In this document: positions 7,656-16,113 of the stretch, piece after piece
How positions within the stretch are numbered: position 1 is the first letter of the stretch
How the letters are laid out: the number at the start of each line of letters is the position of its first letter
Assembly (NCBI RefSeq): GCF_018618475.1
Contig: NZ_JACSMD010000001.1
Location: 1,116,001 to 1,180,000 of the forward strand
Direction: 5' to 3'
Length of the DNA: 64,000 nt
Source: Exiguobacterium sp. s122
Lineage (GTDB): Bacteria > Bacillota > Bacilli > Exiguobacteriales > Exiguobacteriaceae
The notes under the pieces: model-generated
What the model was told of the DNA's origin: nothing
The model's input: the letters and a program-made list of their open reading frames with translations, nothing else
The model's database searches: none
Position numbers and translations under genes: made by a program

Positions 7656-8951
7656 ATGTGGCAAGACAAGATAGAACATTATGAAGAGATCGCGCCGTTC
7701 GTGAAAGCGGCGGAAGCGCGCATTAAACCATTCGTGGAACGAATCGAGGAGACGGCGGAGTTCAACCAGTTCCGCGTCCTCGAGTCGTTCAAAAAACATA
7801 AAGTGTCGGACTTCCATTTCAATCCGACGACGGGCTACGGCTATGACGACATCGGTCGGGATACGCTCGAATCGATTTATGCGGACGTGTTCGGGGCGGA
7901 GCTCGCCCTCTGTCGACCGCAAATCATCTCGGGAACACACGCCATCGGGATCGCCTTGTTTGGTGTGTTGTTGCCTGGCGACGAATTGCTCTACATTACC
8001 GGGAAACCGTACGACACGCTCGAAGAGATCGTCGGGATTCGAGGCGATGGGCGTGGTTCACTGAAAGAGCTCGGCGTCACGTATGACAAAGTCGAACTGA
8101 AAGACGATCGCATCGACGTCGAGACCGTCATCGCGCGTGTTCGTCCCGAGACGAAGCTCGTCGGCATCCAGCGTTCGAAAGGCTACGCTAACCGACGCAG
8201 CATTCCGGTCGAGGAAATTGGTGAGGCGATTGCAAAAATCAAGGCGGCTCATCCGCATGTACTCGTCTTCGTCGACAACTGTTATGGTGAATTCGTCGAG
8301 ACAATCGAACCGACGCACGTCGGGGCCGACTTGATGGCCGGTTCCCTCATTAAGAACCCGGGAGGCGGTCTCGCGAAGACAGGTGGCTATATCGCCGGGA
8401 CGCGTGAACTCGTGGAACGTTGTTCGTTCCGTATGACGACACCGGGAATCGGTAGCGAGGCCGGCCCGTCGCTCTATTCGCTCCAAGAGATGTACCAAGG
8501 TTTTTACATGGCCTCTCATACGGTTGCCCAGGCGCTCAAAGGGGCACACCTGACCGCAAGCCTGCTCGCGTTGCTCGGTTTTGAGACGACGCCGCACCAT
8601 ACCGAGCGTCGAACGGACTTGATTCAATCGGTGACGTTCCGGGACCGGGATAAAATGATCGCTTTCTGCCAAAGCATCCAGATGGCCTCGCCAGTGAATG
8701 CACATGCGCTCCCCGTGCCGGCGTATATGCCAGGCTATGAGGATGACGTCATCATGGCAGCCGGGACGTTTATTCAAGGCTCGTCCATCGAATTATCCGC
8801 TGACGGACCGCTTCGCGCGCCGTATACGGCTTACGTCCAAGGGGGCTTGACCTACGCCCACGTGAAGGTCGCACTAATGCTCGCCTTGAGCCAATTACGT
8901 ACGAAAGGACTCGTCACGTTTGACCATACTAAACTCACATCTGCATTGTAA
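7656..8951 (+). CDS. ynbB: YnbB, PLP-dependent methionine-gamma-lyase/aluminium-resistance family
   Basis: A 431-residue fold-type-I pyridoxal-phosphate enzyme of the family annotated as aluminium resistance protein or methionine gamma-lyase family. SGTHAI (about residues 89-94) is the phosphate-binding region, VDNCYGEF (207-214) holds the cofactor-facing Asp, and GSLIKNPGGG (228-237) supplies the Schiff-base Lys. The real substrate has not been established as far as I know, and the aluminium name comes from a plant-related screen. It begins three bases after hflX and is followed by the glnR promoter, exactly the B. subtilis order. Confidence 0.9.
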   Translation: MWQDKIEHYEEIAPFVKAAEARIKPFVERIEETAEFNQFRVLESFKKHKVSDFHFNPTTGYGYDDIGRDTLESIYADVFGAELALCRPQIISGTHAIGIALFGVLLPGDELLYITGKPYDTLEEIVGIRGDGRGSLKELGVTYDKVELKDDRIDVETVIARVRPETKLVGIQRSKGYANRRSIPVEEIGEAIAKIKAAHPHVLVFVDNCYGEFVETIEPTHVGADLMAGSLIKNPGGGLAKTGGYIAGTRELVERCSFRMTTPGIGSEAGPSLYSLQEMYQGFYMASHTVAQALKGAHLTASLLALLGFETTPHHTERRTDLIQSVTFRDRDKMIAFCQSIQMASPVNAHALPVPAYMPGYEDDVIMAAGTFIQGSSIELSADGPLRAPYTAYVQGGLTYAHVKVALMLALSQLRTKGLVTFDHTKLTSAL

Positions 8952-8962
8952 CCGAAATGTCA

Positions 8963-8979
8963 TGTTAACTTTCTTAACA
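8963..8979. promoter_or_regulatory. GlnR operator 1 upstream of glnR-glnA
   Basis: TGTTA-N7-TAACA matches the GlnR/TnrA consensus TGTNA-N7-TNACA exactly. It lies just upstream of the glnR -35 box and its centre is 22 bases, about two helical turns, from operator 2. Confidence 0.85.
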
Positions 8980-8983
8980 TCTC

Positions 8984-9012
8984 TTGACAGGAAAAGTGTC
9001 ATGTATTATTCT
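8984..9012 (+). promoter_or_regulatory. glnR-glnA promoter
   Basis: A consensus TTGACA (-35) at 8984-8989 and TATTCT (-10) at 9007-9012 are separated by 17 bases. The -35 box lies inside GlnR operator 2, so bound GlnR would block RNA polymerase. Confidence 0.8.
8985..9001. promoter_or_regulatory. GlnR operator 2 overlapping the -35 box
   Basis: TGACA-N7-TGTCA is a perfect inverted repeat with the seven-base spacing of GlnR sites. The paired arrangement with the site at 8963-8979 matches the two-operator glnRA control region of B. subtilis. Confidence 0.75.
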
Positions 9013-9044
9013 CACAGTGTAAGACAGCAAAGGAGGGGTAAGGG

Positions 9045-9449
9045 ATGGCCGATCAATTTCGTCGCTCCAACCCGTTGTTTCCGATTGGAATCGTCCAAGA
9101 TTTAACGCAACTGACAGGTAGGCAGATTCGGTATTACGAAGAACAGGGTCTGATTTCGCCTAGTCGGACGGAATCGAAACGACGACTTTATTCCTTCAAT
9201 GATGTCGAACGTCTACTCGCGATCAAGGACTTCATCGACCAAGGGTTCAACTTGGCGGCGATTCGCCACATGTTGGACAATGAGCAGCCGAAAGAGGCGG
9301 ATGCCTCCGCCACGCCGGCACCGGTCAGTGACACGCCGAAAATCTCGGAGAAAGAATTGCATCAACTGTTAAAGACACAACTGCAAGAAGCCGGACGCTT
9401 CAATAAAACGTCGCTCATCCAAGGTGAGCTTTCACGTTTTTATCGCTGA
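9045..9449 (+). CDS. glnR: Nitrogen-response repressor GlnR
   Basis: MerR-family repressor of 134 residues that, with feedback-inhibited glutamine synthetase, represses glnRA when nitrogen is plentiful. The winged-helix HTH is at about residues 18-80 ([14 protein letters not shown]), and the C-terminal tail (about 110-134, with [20 protein letters not shown]) is the segment that senses glutamine synthetase in B. subtilis GlnR. Start ATG at 9045 with AGGAGGGG at 9030-9037. It is the first gene of the operon with glnA, 46 bases apart, and its own promoter carries two GlnR-type sites, so it is autoregulated. Confidence 0.95.
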   Translation: MADQFRRSNPLFPIGIVQDLTQLTGRQIRYYEEQGLISPSRTESKRRLYSFNDVERLLAIKDFIDQGFNLAAIRHMLDNEQPKEADASATPAPVSDTPKISEKELHQLLKTQLQEAGRFNKTSLIQGELSRFYR

Positions 9450-9495
9450 CGGCAACACATCAACCATTACACAATGTGAGAGGGGACATTTCACC

Positions 9496-10836
9496 ATGGC
9501 CAGAAAAACGTTCACGAAAGAAGACATTAAACGGATCGCACAAGAAGAGGACGTACGCTTTATTCGTCTTCAATTCACAGACATCCTCGGAACAATCAAA
9601 AACGTCGAAGTGCCAATCAGTCAATTGGACAAAGCGCTCGACAACAAGATGATGTTCGACGGTTCTTCAATCGAAGGGTTCGTTCGCATCGAGGAGTCAG
9701 ATATGTACCTTTATCCAGACCTTAACACGTGGGTTGTCTTCCCGTGGACTGATGGCAGCGGAAAAGTCGCTCGCTTGATTTGTGATATTTATAACCCGGA
9801 CGGTACACCGTTCAGTGGTGACCCGCGCGGTACGCTCAAGCGGAACCTTGAGCACATGCAAAAGCTCGGCTTCACGGCATTCAACGTCGGGCCAGAGCCA
9901 GAGTTCTTCCTCTTCAAGAAAGACTTGAACGGCAAACCGACGCTTGAACTGAACGACCAAGGCGGTTACTTCGACTTGGCGCCAGTCGACCTCGGCGAGA
10001 ACTGCCGTAAAGAGATCGTCATCGAACTCGAAAACATGGGCTTTGAAATCGAAGCGTCGCACCACGAAGTTGCACCAGGCCAACACGAGATCGACTTCAA
10101 ATATGCGGATGCGGTGACGACAGCCGACAACATCCAAACGTTCAAACTCGTCGTGAAGACGATTGCGGCGAAATATGGTCTTCACGCGACGTTCATGCCG
10201 AAACCACTTTTCGGTGTCAACGGTTCTGGGATGCACGCGAACATGTCGCTCTTCAAAGGGGACACGAACGTCTTCTACGACCCGAACGGCGACATGGAAC
10301 TCTCGGATACGGCACGCGCTTTCACTGCTGGAATCCTTGAGCATGCTCGTGCATTCACGGCTGTCTGTAACCCGACAGTCAACTCGTACAAGCGACTCGT
10401 TCCTGGTTACGAAGCACCTTGCTACGTAGCGTGGAGCGCGCGCAACCGTTCACCGCTCGTGCGTGTACCGGCGGCCCGTGGCCTCTCGACACGTATCGAA
10501 GTCCGTTCGGTTGACCCGGCGGCGAACCCGTACCTTGCCCTCTCGGCGCTCTTGGCTTCAGGCCTTGACGGGATTGAAAAAGACATGGCTGCACCAAAGC
10601 CAATTGACAGCAACATCTACGTGATGGACAAGCCTGAGCGTGTCGCGAACGGAATCGACGATCTCCCAGCGACGCTCTTCGATGCACTCGAAGTGCTCCG
10701 TGCCGACAAAGTTGTCATGGACTCACTCGGCGAGCATATCGGCGAACACTTCCTCGAGTTGAAAGAAATCGAGTGGGACATGTTCCGTATGCAAGTGACA
10801 GAGTGGGAGCGCGATCAGTACATGACGCTTTACTAA
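9496..10836 (+). CDS. glnA: Glutamine synthetase type I
   Basis: Makes glutamine from glutamate, ammonia and ATP in the cytosol and is the key nitrogen-assimilation enzyme. It has 446 residues, the usual size of the GSI-alpha enzymes of Firmicutes. FDGSSIEGF lies at about residues 54-62, the ATP and metal-binding GPEPEFFLF near 135-143, the [17 protein letters not shown] flap near 293-309 and NRSPLVRVP near 316-324. No adenylylation-type signature is expected in this subtype; control is by feedback and GlnR. An upstream in-frame ATG at 9424 overlaps glnR; the ATG at 9496 with GAGAGGGG at 9478-9485 is the real start. A strong terminator follows. Confidence 0.97.
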   Translation: MARKTFTKEDIKRIAQEEDVRFIRLQFTDILGTIKNVEVPISQLDKALDNKMMFDGSSIEGFVRIEESDMYLYPDLNTWVVFPWTDGSGKVARLICDIYNPDGTPFSGDPRGTLKRNLEHMQKLGFTAFNVGPEPEFFLFKKDLNGKPTLELNDQGGYFDLAPVDLGENCRKEIVIELENMGFEIEASHHEVAPGQHEIDFKYADAVTTADNIQTFKLVVKTIAAKYGLHATFMPKPLFGVNGSGMHANMSLFKGDTNVFYDPNGDMELSDTARAFTAGILEHARAFTAVCNPTVNSYKRLVPGYEAPCYVAWSARNRSPLVRVPAARGLSTRIEVRSVDPAANPYLALSALLASGLDGIEKDMAAPKPIDSNIYVMDKPERVANGIDDLPATLFDALEVLRADKVVMDSLGEHIGEHFLELKEIEWDMFRMQVTEWERDQYMTLY

Positions 10837-10843
10837 TTTAACT

Positions 10844-10887
10844 AAAAAAGCGCTCGTGCCTTCTTCGGAAAGCACGAGCGCTTTTTT
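10844..10887 (+). terminator. Terminator of glnR-glnA
   Basis: Arms AAGCGCTCGTGC and GCACGAGCGCTT pair around an eleven-base loop and are followed by TTTTTT. Confidence 0.9.
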
Positions 10888-10896
10888 GCGTGTTAA

Positions 10897-10921
10897 AAAG
10901 AACGTCTCCATTTGGAGACGT
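10897..10921 (-). terminator. Terminator of the DUF2227-lexA unit
   Basis: The minus strand reads ACGTCTCC-AAAT-GGAGACGT followed by TCTTTTT, just past the stop at 10927. Confidence 0.8.
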
Positions 10922-10926
10922 CCTCA

Positions 10927-11367
10927 TTAGAACGCACGTTTGAAAAACGTGGATGTATAATCGAGCGTCGTATGGAGCGTCGTCGCAAACGTTAGGCCGA
11001 GGAAGAACGATAGACCGAACTCGTCGAGCCAAGCGATTGCCGCCGCCTCATATGACGTAAACGTAAGGAGGATGACGATTGGAAAACCGAGATAGATGAC
11101 GCGAATCATGTCGCTCAGTACCGGTAAATGCGAAAACAACGACCGGTGCGGCATGAGTTTTACGTAAGGCAACCAAAAGCCACGAAGCGGCCCCCAGCGG
11201 AAATAGGCGTCTGATTTCAAGTCGAGGTCCGGGGAGAGCCAGAGCGTCCCGATGATGGCGCCTAAGAGTAGCGCGAACGGGACATCGAGTTCAATAAAAG
11301 GCGTGGCAATCGCTAAAGCACCGATTGCCACGAAATTCGTACGCGTATGCGTCTTACCACTCGCCAT
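10927..11367 (-). CDS. DUF2227 family putative metal-binding membrane protein
   Basis: A 146-residue membrane protein with three to four hydrophobic segments. The start [11 protein letters not shown], the SPDLDLKSDAYFRWG stretch, and PHRSLFSH match the DUF2227 pattern known from cyanobacteria and Firmicutes. The His and Asp residues (His7, Asp47, Asp49, His74, His79) are likely metal ligands, similar in spirit to the YdjM-type membrane-bound hydrolases. Its ATG overlaps the lexA stop by one base (TAATG on the minus strand), so it should be translated with lexA and respond to DNA damage. The activity is unknown. Confidence 0.8.
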   Translation of the reverse strand: MASGKTHTRTNFVAIGALAIATPFIELDVPFALLLGAIIGTLWLSPDLDLKSDAYFRWGPLRGFWLPYVKLMPHRSLFSHLPVLSDMIRVIYLGFPIVILLTFTSYEAAAIAWLDEFGLSFFLGLTFATTLHTTLDYTSTFFKRAF

Positions 11368-11987
11368 TAATGAATCGTCCGGTATACACCGATGACCTTC
11401 CCTAAAATCGACACGTTATCAAAATACATCGCCTCAAGCTCATCGTTCTCAGGTTGGAGTCTGATTTTCGAAGCTTCTTTGTAGATCCGTTTGACGGTCG
11501 CTTCGCCTTCGTCGGTCATCGCGACGACAATCTCTCCATTGTCGGCCGTGCTCTGTTGACGTACGAGTACCCGGTCTCCATCTAAGATTCCGGCGTTCAC
11601 CATCGAATCTCCCGATACCGAGAGCATGTAGACGTTATCGGCGCCGACCATGTGTGTCGGGAGCGGGAAATGCTCTTCCACGTTCTCGATTGCAGTGATC
11701 GGTGTACCAGCCGTGACTTTCCCGATGACCGGGACGTACGTGACGGCCTCATGGTCTTCGATGACGACCGCATCCTCACTTAAAATTTCGATCGCACGTG
11801 GTTTCGTCTTGTCGCGACGAATTAACCCGCGCTTTTCAAGACGGTCCAAATGACCGTGCACCGTCGAGCTCGATGCCAAACCGACGGCTTCGCCGATTTC
11901 ACGAACAGAAGGCGGATAACCTTTGGCACGTACCTCGCCTTTTATGAAATCAAGTATCTGTTGTTGTCTTGCTGACATTTTTTTCAT
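11367..11987 (-). CDS. lexA: LexA repressor
   Basis: SOS repressor of 206 residues, of normal length. The N-terminal winged helix (about 1-65, [15 protein letters not shown]) binds SOS boxes. The C-terminal S24 peptidase domain has the Ala93-Gly94 cleavage bond (KVTAGTP), Ser128 in SGDSM and Lys166 in ATVKR, so RecA-stimulated self-cleavage is intact. A GTG at 11996 is in frame but lies inside the ribosome site; the ATG at 11987 has GAGGTGA eight bases upstream. It is divergent from the yneA-like gene, as in B. subtilis, with three SOS-box matches between them, so it controls itself and its neighbours. Confidence 0.97.
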   Translation of the reverse strand: MKKMSARQQQILDFIKGEVRAKGYPPSVREIGEAVGLASSSTVHGHLDRLEKRGLIRRDKTKPRAIEILSEDAVVIEDHEAVTYVPVIGKVTAGTPITAIENVEEHFPLPTHMVGADNVYMLSVSGDSMVNAGILDGDRVLVRQQSTADNGEIVVAMTDEGEATVKRIYKEASKIRLQPENDELEAMYFDNVSILGKVIGVYRTIH

Positions 11988-12071
11988 GGAAGTCACCTCG
12001 ATTATGTCGAATATCCTGCGAACGCATCCTATTCTTTATGATCTAAGTTTAACATAGAACACATGAGCGCA

Positions 12072-12085
12072 CAAACATTCGTTCG
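12072..12085. promoter_or_regulatory. SOS box 1 (lexA side)
   Basis: On the minus strand this reads CGAAC-GAAT-GTTTG, one base off the Gram-positive SOS consensus CGAAC-N4-GTTCG. It touches a candidate lexA -35 box (TTGTGC), so it probably mediates lexA autorepression. Confidence 0.7.
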
Positions 12086-12096
12086 TTATTTTTATC

Positions 12097-12126
12097 TTGA
12101 CCGAACAGAAGTTCTTGTTTTATGAT
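12097..12126 (+). promoter_or_regulatory. Promoter of the yneA-like operon
   Basis: TTGACC at 12097-12102 and TATGAT at 12121-12126 are separated by 18 bases. SOS box 2 occupies most of the spacer. Confidence 0.65.
12102..12115. promoter_or_regulatory. SOS box 2
   Basis: CGAAC-AGAA-GTTCT, one base off consensus, placed between the -35 and -10 of the yneA-like promoter. Confidence 0.8.
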
Positions 12127-12139
12127 GAGAACAGATAAA

Positions 12140-12153
12140 CGAACAAACGTTCT
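12140..12153. promoter_or_regulatory. SOS box 3
   Basis: CGAAC-AAAC-GTTCT, one base off consensus, downstream of the -10 and upstream of the yneA-like ribosome site. Its centre is 38 bases from that of SOS box 2. Confidence 0.75.
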
Positions 12154-12191
12154 TGGGAACGTGTATTCCTATGATGCGGAGGCGAAATTTA

Positions 12192-12425
12192 ATGAAAGAT
12201 ACAGTTAACGGAATCATTTTAGTCGGATTGTTGGTAGTAGGGATGTTCGCATTTTTTATGGTCGGAGAAATGAGACAAGTGGACGTGGCGGCGCCGGTCG
12301 TCGAAGATACGCGTAGCATCGAGGCGGAAGTTGCCAAGACGGAAGCGGAGACGCTCGAAGCGCGCATCATCGCTGAGCGAGCTGAAAAGCAAGAGCGCAA
12401 GACGACTTGGTTCGCTTCAGAATAA
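12192..12425 (+). CDS. Small SOS-controlled membrane protein at the yneA position
   Basis: A 77-residue protein with one transmembrane helix (about residues 7-25, GIILVGLLVVGMFAFFMVG) and a charged Glu/Ala/Arg-rich tail that should form a helix or coiled coil. It occupies the place of B. subtilis yneA, an SOS-induced division suppressor, divergent from lexA and first in the yneB-ynzC operon. YneA proteins carry a LysM domain after the membrane helix; none is visible here. It is therefore a positional and probably functional analogue rather than a clear orthologue. The ATG at 12192 has GGAGG at 12178-12182; a TTG at 12153 overlaps SOS box 3 and is unlikely. Confidence 0.75.
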   Translation: MKDTVNGIILVGLLVVGMFAFFMVGEMRQVDVAAPVVEDTRSIEAEVAKTEAETLEARIIAERAEKQERKTTWFASE

Positions 12426-12467
12426 TCGTTTCTCATTGCGAAACGCCCCCGTTCCTGTGTATCGTAG

Positions 12468-13142
<675 letters not shown>

Positions 13143-13202
13143 TTCCTCGGCGCTGATTTTGTACAGTAGAAGGACAAATTCAGTAGAGAGGGGGCGAGCC
13201 TG

Positions 13203-13436
13203 ATGCTAGCACCTGAACAGTTGGAGCGAATCAATTTCCTCGCCAACAAAGCAAAGACAGACGGATTGTCACAACAAGAGATGGATGAGCAACAAGCGCT
13301 TCGTCAGCAATATTTACAAGCGTTTCGTCAATCGTTTAAGTCCCAAATGATGGGCATGAAAGTAGTCGATCCGGAAGGGAACGACGTGACACCGCAAAAA
13401 CTAAAAGAAGAGCAAGATCGACAACGCTCTGAGTGA
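13203..13436 (+). CDS. ynzC: DUF896 family protein YnzC
   Basis: A 77-residue soluble helical protein. The opening MLAPEQLERINFLANKAK and the segment LSQQEMDEQQALRQQYLQ are characteristic of DUF896 (B. subtilis YnzC), a small family of two or three helices with unknown biochemical role. It is third in the SOS operon after yneB, 60 bases downstream, and is followed by a strong terminator. Its retention in the SOS operon implies a link to the damage response, but no activity is established. Confidence 0.92.
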   Translation: MLAPEQLERINFLANKAKTDGLSQQEMDEQQALRQQYLQAFRQSFKSQMMGMKVVDPEGNDVTPQKLKEEQDRQRSE

Positions 13437-13442
13437 CTTCGA

Positions 13443-13480
13443 ATGCACATCCTATTTGCCATAGGATGTGCATGTTTGTT
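13443..13480 (+). terminator. Terminator of the yneA-like/yneB/ynzC operon
   Basis: Arms ATGCACATCCTAT (13443-13455) and ATAGGATGTGCAT (13461-13473) pair perfectly over a five-base loop, followed by GTTTGTT. Confidence 0.9.
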
Positions 13481-13550
13481 ATACGCGAACTCGGATAAGG
13501 TTCGACGATTGACCGCGAAACAAAGCGAAGGAAGTAAACGATTTCAGTAA

Positions 13551-13562
13551 ATGTGTTATACT
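13551..13562 (+). promoter_or_regulatory. Extended -10 promoter candidate for tkt
   Basis: TGT-TATACT at 13554-13562 is an extended -10 element about 80 bases upstream of tkt. No good -35 is visible at 17 bases, which is common for extended -10 promoters. Confidence 0.45.
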
Positions 13563-13643
13563 AATTAATTAGTTGTGACACACGAATGAGTGTGCTAAAA
13601 TATGACGGGTAGAAACTTTGTAACAACAGAGAGGATGAAATTA

Positions 13644-15626
13644 GTGGAAACAACTACTAAAGAATTATTAGCGATTAACTCGATTCGGACGCTCTCGATT
13701 GATGCGGTCCAAAAAGCGAACTCTGGTCACCCGGGGATGCCGATGGGTGCGGCTCCGATGGCGTTCACACTTTGGACAGACAAGATGCGTCACAACCCGA
13801 AAAACCCGAACTGGTTCAACCGTGACCGGTTCGTCCTTTCAGCGGGACACGGTTCGATGCTCTTGTACTCGCTTCTTCACTTATCTGGTTACGACCTTTC
13901 ACTCGACGATCTCAAATCGTTCCGTCAAATGGATTCAAAGACGCCTGGACATCCAGAGTATCGTCACACGGCTGGTGTCGACGCAACGACTGGACCGCTC
14001 GGCCAAGGGATTGCCATGGCTGTCGGGATGGCGATGGCGGAGAAACATTTGGAAGCAACGTACAACCGTGATGAGTTCAAAGTGGTTGATCACTTCACAT
14101 ACGGGATTTGTGGAGACGGTGACTTGATGGAAGGCGTGTCGGCAGAAGCTGCCTCACTCGCTGGTCACTTGAAGCTCGGCAAGCTCGTCGTCCTTTATGA
14201 TTCAAACGACATCTCACTCGATGGCGACCTTCACAAATCGTTCTCAGAAAGCGTCGAAGATCGTTTCAACGCTTACGGATGGCAAGTGATCCGCGTTGAA
14301 GACGGTACGGATATCGATACGATTGCGAAAGCCATCGACGAAGCGAAAGCGGAAACGTCGAAACCGACCCTCATCGAAGTGAAGACGGTCATCGGTTTCG
14401 GTTCACCGAACAAGTCAGGGAAATCGGCCTCACACGGCGCGCCACTCGGCGAAGCTGAAATCGAGCTCACGAAGCAGTTTTACAAGTGGGAAGGCGAGAA
14501 CTTCTACGTTCCAACTGAAGTGTATGACTTGTTCAACGAGAAAGTCGTTGAGCCAGGCGCGAAGTATGAGTCGGACTGGAACGAACTCGTCGAGGCGTAC
14601 AAATCAGCTCATCCAGAACTCGGTGCCCAATTCGAGCGCGCAATGAACAACGAACTCCCAGAAGGTTGGGACAGTGAATTGCCGACGTTTGAAGTCGGAT
14701 CGAAGAAGGCGACACGCCAGACGAGCGGGGAAGTATTGAACGCGCTCGCGAAAACAGTCCCGACACTCTTCGGTGGATCGGCTGATCTTGCCGGCTCGAA
14801 CAACTCGATGATTAAAGGGGCGGCGGACTTCGACGAAGATCCGGCTGGCCGTAACATCTGGTTCGGTGTCCGTGAGTTCGCGATGGCGGCTGCCGTAAAC
14901 GGAATGGCCCTCCACGGCGGAGTCCTTCCTTACGGTGCAACGTTCTTCGTGTTCTCGGACTATCTCCGTCCGGCGGTCCGTTTAGCTGCCCTCATGGGGA
15001 TTCCATCGACGTTCATCTTGACGCACGATTCGATTGCGGTCGGTGAAGATGGTCCGACGCATGAACCGGTCGAGCATTTGATGAGCTTCCGTGCGATGCC
15101 GAACGTTTCAGTTCTCCGCCCAGCGGATGGGAAAGAAACGATCGCAGCTTGGAAACAAGCGGTGACGACGACTTCGGCGCCATCACTTCTCGTCTTGACG
15201 CGTCAAGCGCTTCCTGAGCTTGAAGGAACGTCAGTCGAGCAAGCGGCTAAAGGTGCATACGTCGTCGCGGGCGATTCGAACGGCGCGGACGTACTTCTCC
15301 TCGGTACGGGCTCTGAAGTTCATGTGCTCGTCGAAGCGCGCGAACAACTCGCTTCTGAAGGCGTGAACGCAGCTGTCGTATCAATGCCTTCGTGGGAACT
15401 GTTCGAAGCACAGTCGACGGAATACAAAGAGTCTGTCCTTCCATCTTCTGTGACGAAGCGCGTCTCGCTCGAAGCGGGCTCGACACTCGGATGGTACAAA
15501 TACGTCGGCTTCGGCGGTAAAGTACTCGGAATCGACAAGTTCGGGGCTTCAGCTCCTGGGGACCTACTCATGAAAGAGTACGGCATGTCGGTCGAGAACG
15601 TCATCGACGCTGTCAAATCGCTTTAA
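13644..15626 (+). CDS. tkt: Transketolase
   Basis: Thiamine-diphosphate enzyme of the non-oxidative pentose phosphate pathway that moves two-carbon units between sugar phosphates. It has 660 residues. The N-terminal part has the substrate motif [13 protein letters not shown] (about residues 23-35), GPLGQG near 111-116 and the cofactor motif GDGDLMEG near 151-158; the C-terminal part has the [15 protein letters not shown] region. Longer starts exist (13602, 13635), but GTG at 13644 lies nine bases from AGAGAGG at 13628-13634 and matches where the family begins. It follows ynzC as in B. subtilis, with its own promoter and terminator. Confidence 0.97.
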   Translation: METTTKELLAINSIRTLSIDAVQKANSGHPGMPMGAAPMAFTLWTDKMRHNPKNPNWFNRDRFVLSAGHGSMLLYSLLHLSGYDLSLDDLKSFRQMDSKTPGHPEYRHTAGVDATTGPLGQGIAMAVGMAMAEKHLEATYNRDEFKVVDHFTYGICGDGDLMEGVSAEAASLAGHLKLGKLVVLYDSNDISLDGDLHKSFSESVEDRFNAYGWQVIRVEDGTDIDTIAKAIDEAKAETSKPTLIEVKTVIGFGSPNKSGKSASHGAPLGEAEIELTKQFYKWEGENFYVPTEVYDLFNEKVVEPGAKYESDWNELVEAYKSAHPELGAQFERAMNNELPEGWDSELPTFEVGSKKATRQTSGEVLNALAKTVPTLFGGSADLAGSNNSMIKGAADFDEDPAGRNIWFGVREFAMAAAVNGMALHGGVLPYGATFFVFSDYLRPAVRLAALMGIPSTFILTHDSIAVGEDGPTHEPVEHLMSFRAMPNVSVLRPADGKETIAAWKQAVTTTSAPSLLVLTRQALPELEGTSVEQAAKGAYVVAGDSNGADVLLLGTGSEVHVLVEAREQLASEGVNAAVVSMPSWELFEAQSTEYKESVLPSSVTKRVSLEAGSTLGWYKYVGFGGKVLGIDKFGASAPGDLLMKEYGMSVENVIDAVKSL

Positions 15627-15636
15627 ATCAAGAATT

Positions 15637-15680
15637 ATCGTGATGTCGTCCGTCTCCGGAGGGCATCACGATTTTTTTTC
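15637..15680 (+). terminator. Terminator of tkt
   Basis: ATCGTGATG (15637-15645) pairs with CATCACGAT (15664-15672), with inner CTCCGGAG pairing and a run of eight T. Confidence 0.85.
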
Positions 15681-15754
15681 TGACGACTAGCGAATTAGCG
15701 TAATATAGTGTATAGTAAAAAACGATGTTTCATATGGTAGAGGAGGTAAAAACC

Positions 15755-15988
15755 TTGAGTACATTGTTCTGGATTCTTATCGTCGTAGCAGCACTCATCG
15801 GAGGTATCGCGATCGGTTTCTTCATCGCTCGTAAATACATGATGAACTACCTCGAACAAAACCCGCCAATCAATGAAGATATGATTCGTACGTTGATGAT
15901 GCAAATGGGTCAAAAACCGTCACAGAAGAAAGTCAACCAAGTGATGCGTGCCATGAACGTTCAAATGAAGAACGAAAAGAAATCATAA
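15755..15988 (+). CDS. yneF: UPF0154 membrane protein YneF
   Basis: A 77-residue single-pass membrane protein. One N-terminal helix (about residues 4-24) is followed by the strictly conserved [18 protein letters not shown] and [12 protein letters not shown] segments of UPF0154 (B. subtilis YneF, 72 residues). Function is unknown despite wide conservation in Firmicutes. TTG at 15755 is the start, eight bases from a perfect AGGAGG at 15741-15746; the in-frame codon at 15725 lacks a ribosome site. It follows tkt as in B. subtilis and is terminated at 16003-16031. Confidence 0.93.
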   Translation: MSTLFWILIVVAALIGGIAIGFFIARKYMMNYLEQNPPINEDMIRTLMMQMGQKPSQKKVNQVMRAMNVQMKNEKKS

Positions 15989-16002
15989 TGTATGTGTTTT
16001 GG

Positions 16003-16031
16003 ACACTCCGCCGTGGCGGGGTGTTTTTTTG
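16003..16031 (+). terminator. Terminator of yneF
   Basis: ACACTCCGCC (16003-16012) pairs with GGCGGGGTGT (16015-16024), then seven T. Confidence 0.88.
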
Positions 16032-16113
16032 TACCCATATTTTGTTAGACAATCGAACAAACTTTCGCTACCATAAATGAATAGTCTTATTTCAAGATAA
16101 GGGGGCGATTCAC

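Noticed and set aside
8058-8777. 239-codon open frame antisense to ynbB
   Set aside because: It lies wholly within a conserved gene on the other strand, has arginine/histidine-rich composition and no ribosome site; it is a codon-bias shadow.
9424-9495. N-terminal extension of GlnA
   Set aside because: The extension overlaps glnR, lacks a ribosome site and is absent from the family.
9697-10344. 215-codon open frame antisense to glnA
   Set aside because: Complete overlap with a well-supported enzyme gene, valine/arginine/glutamate-biased composition and no ribosome site.
13602-13643. Earlier start codons for transketolase (13602 and 13635)
   Set aside because: The family N-terminus begins just after 13644 and the ribosome site is correctly spaced only for that GTG.
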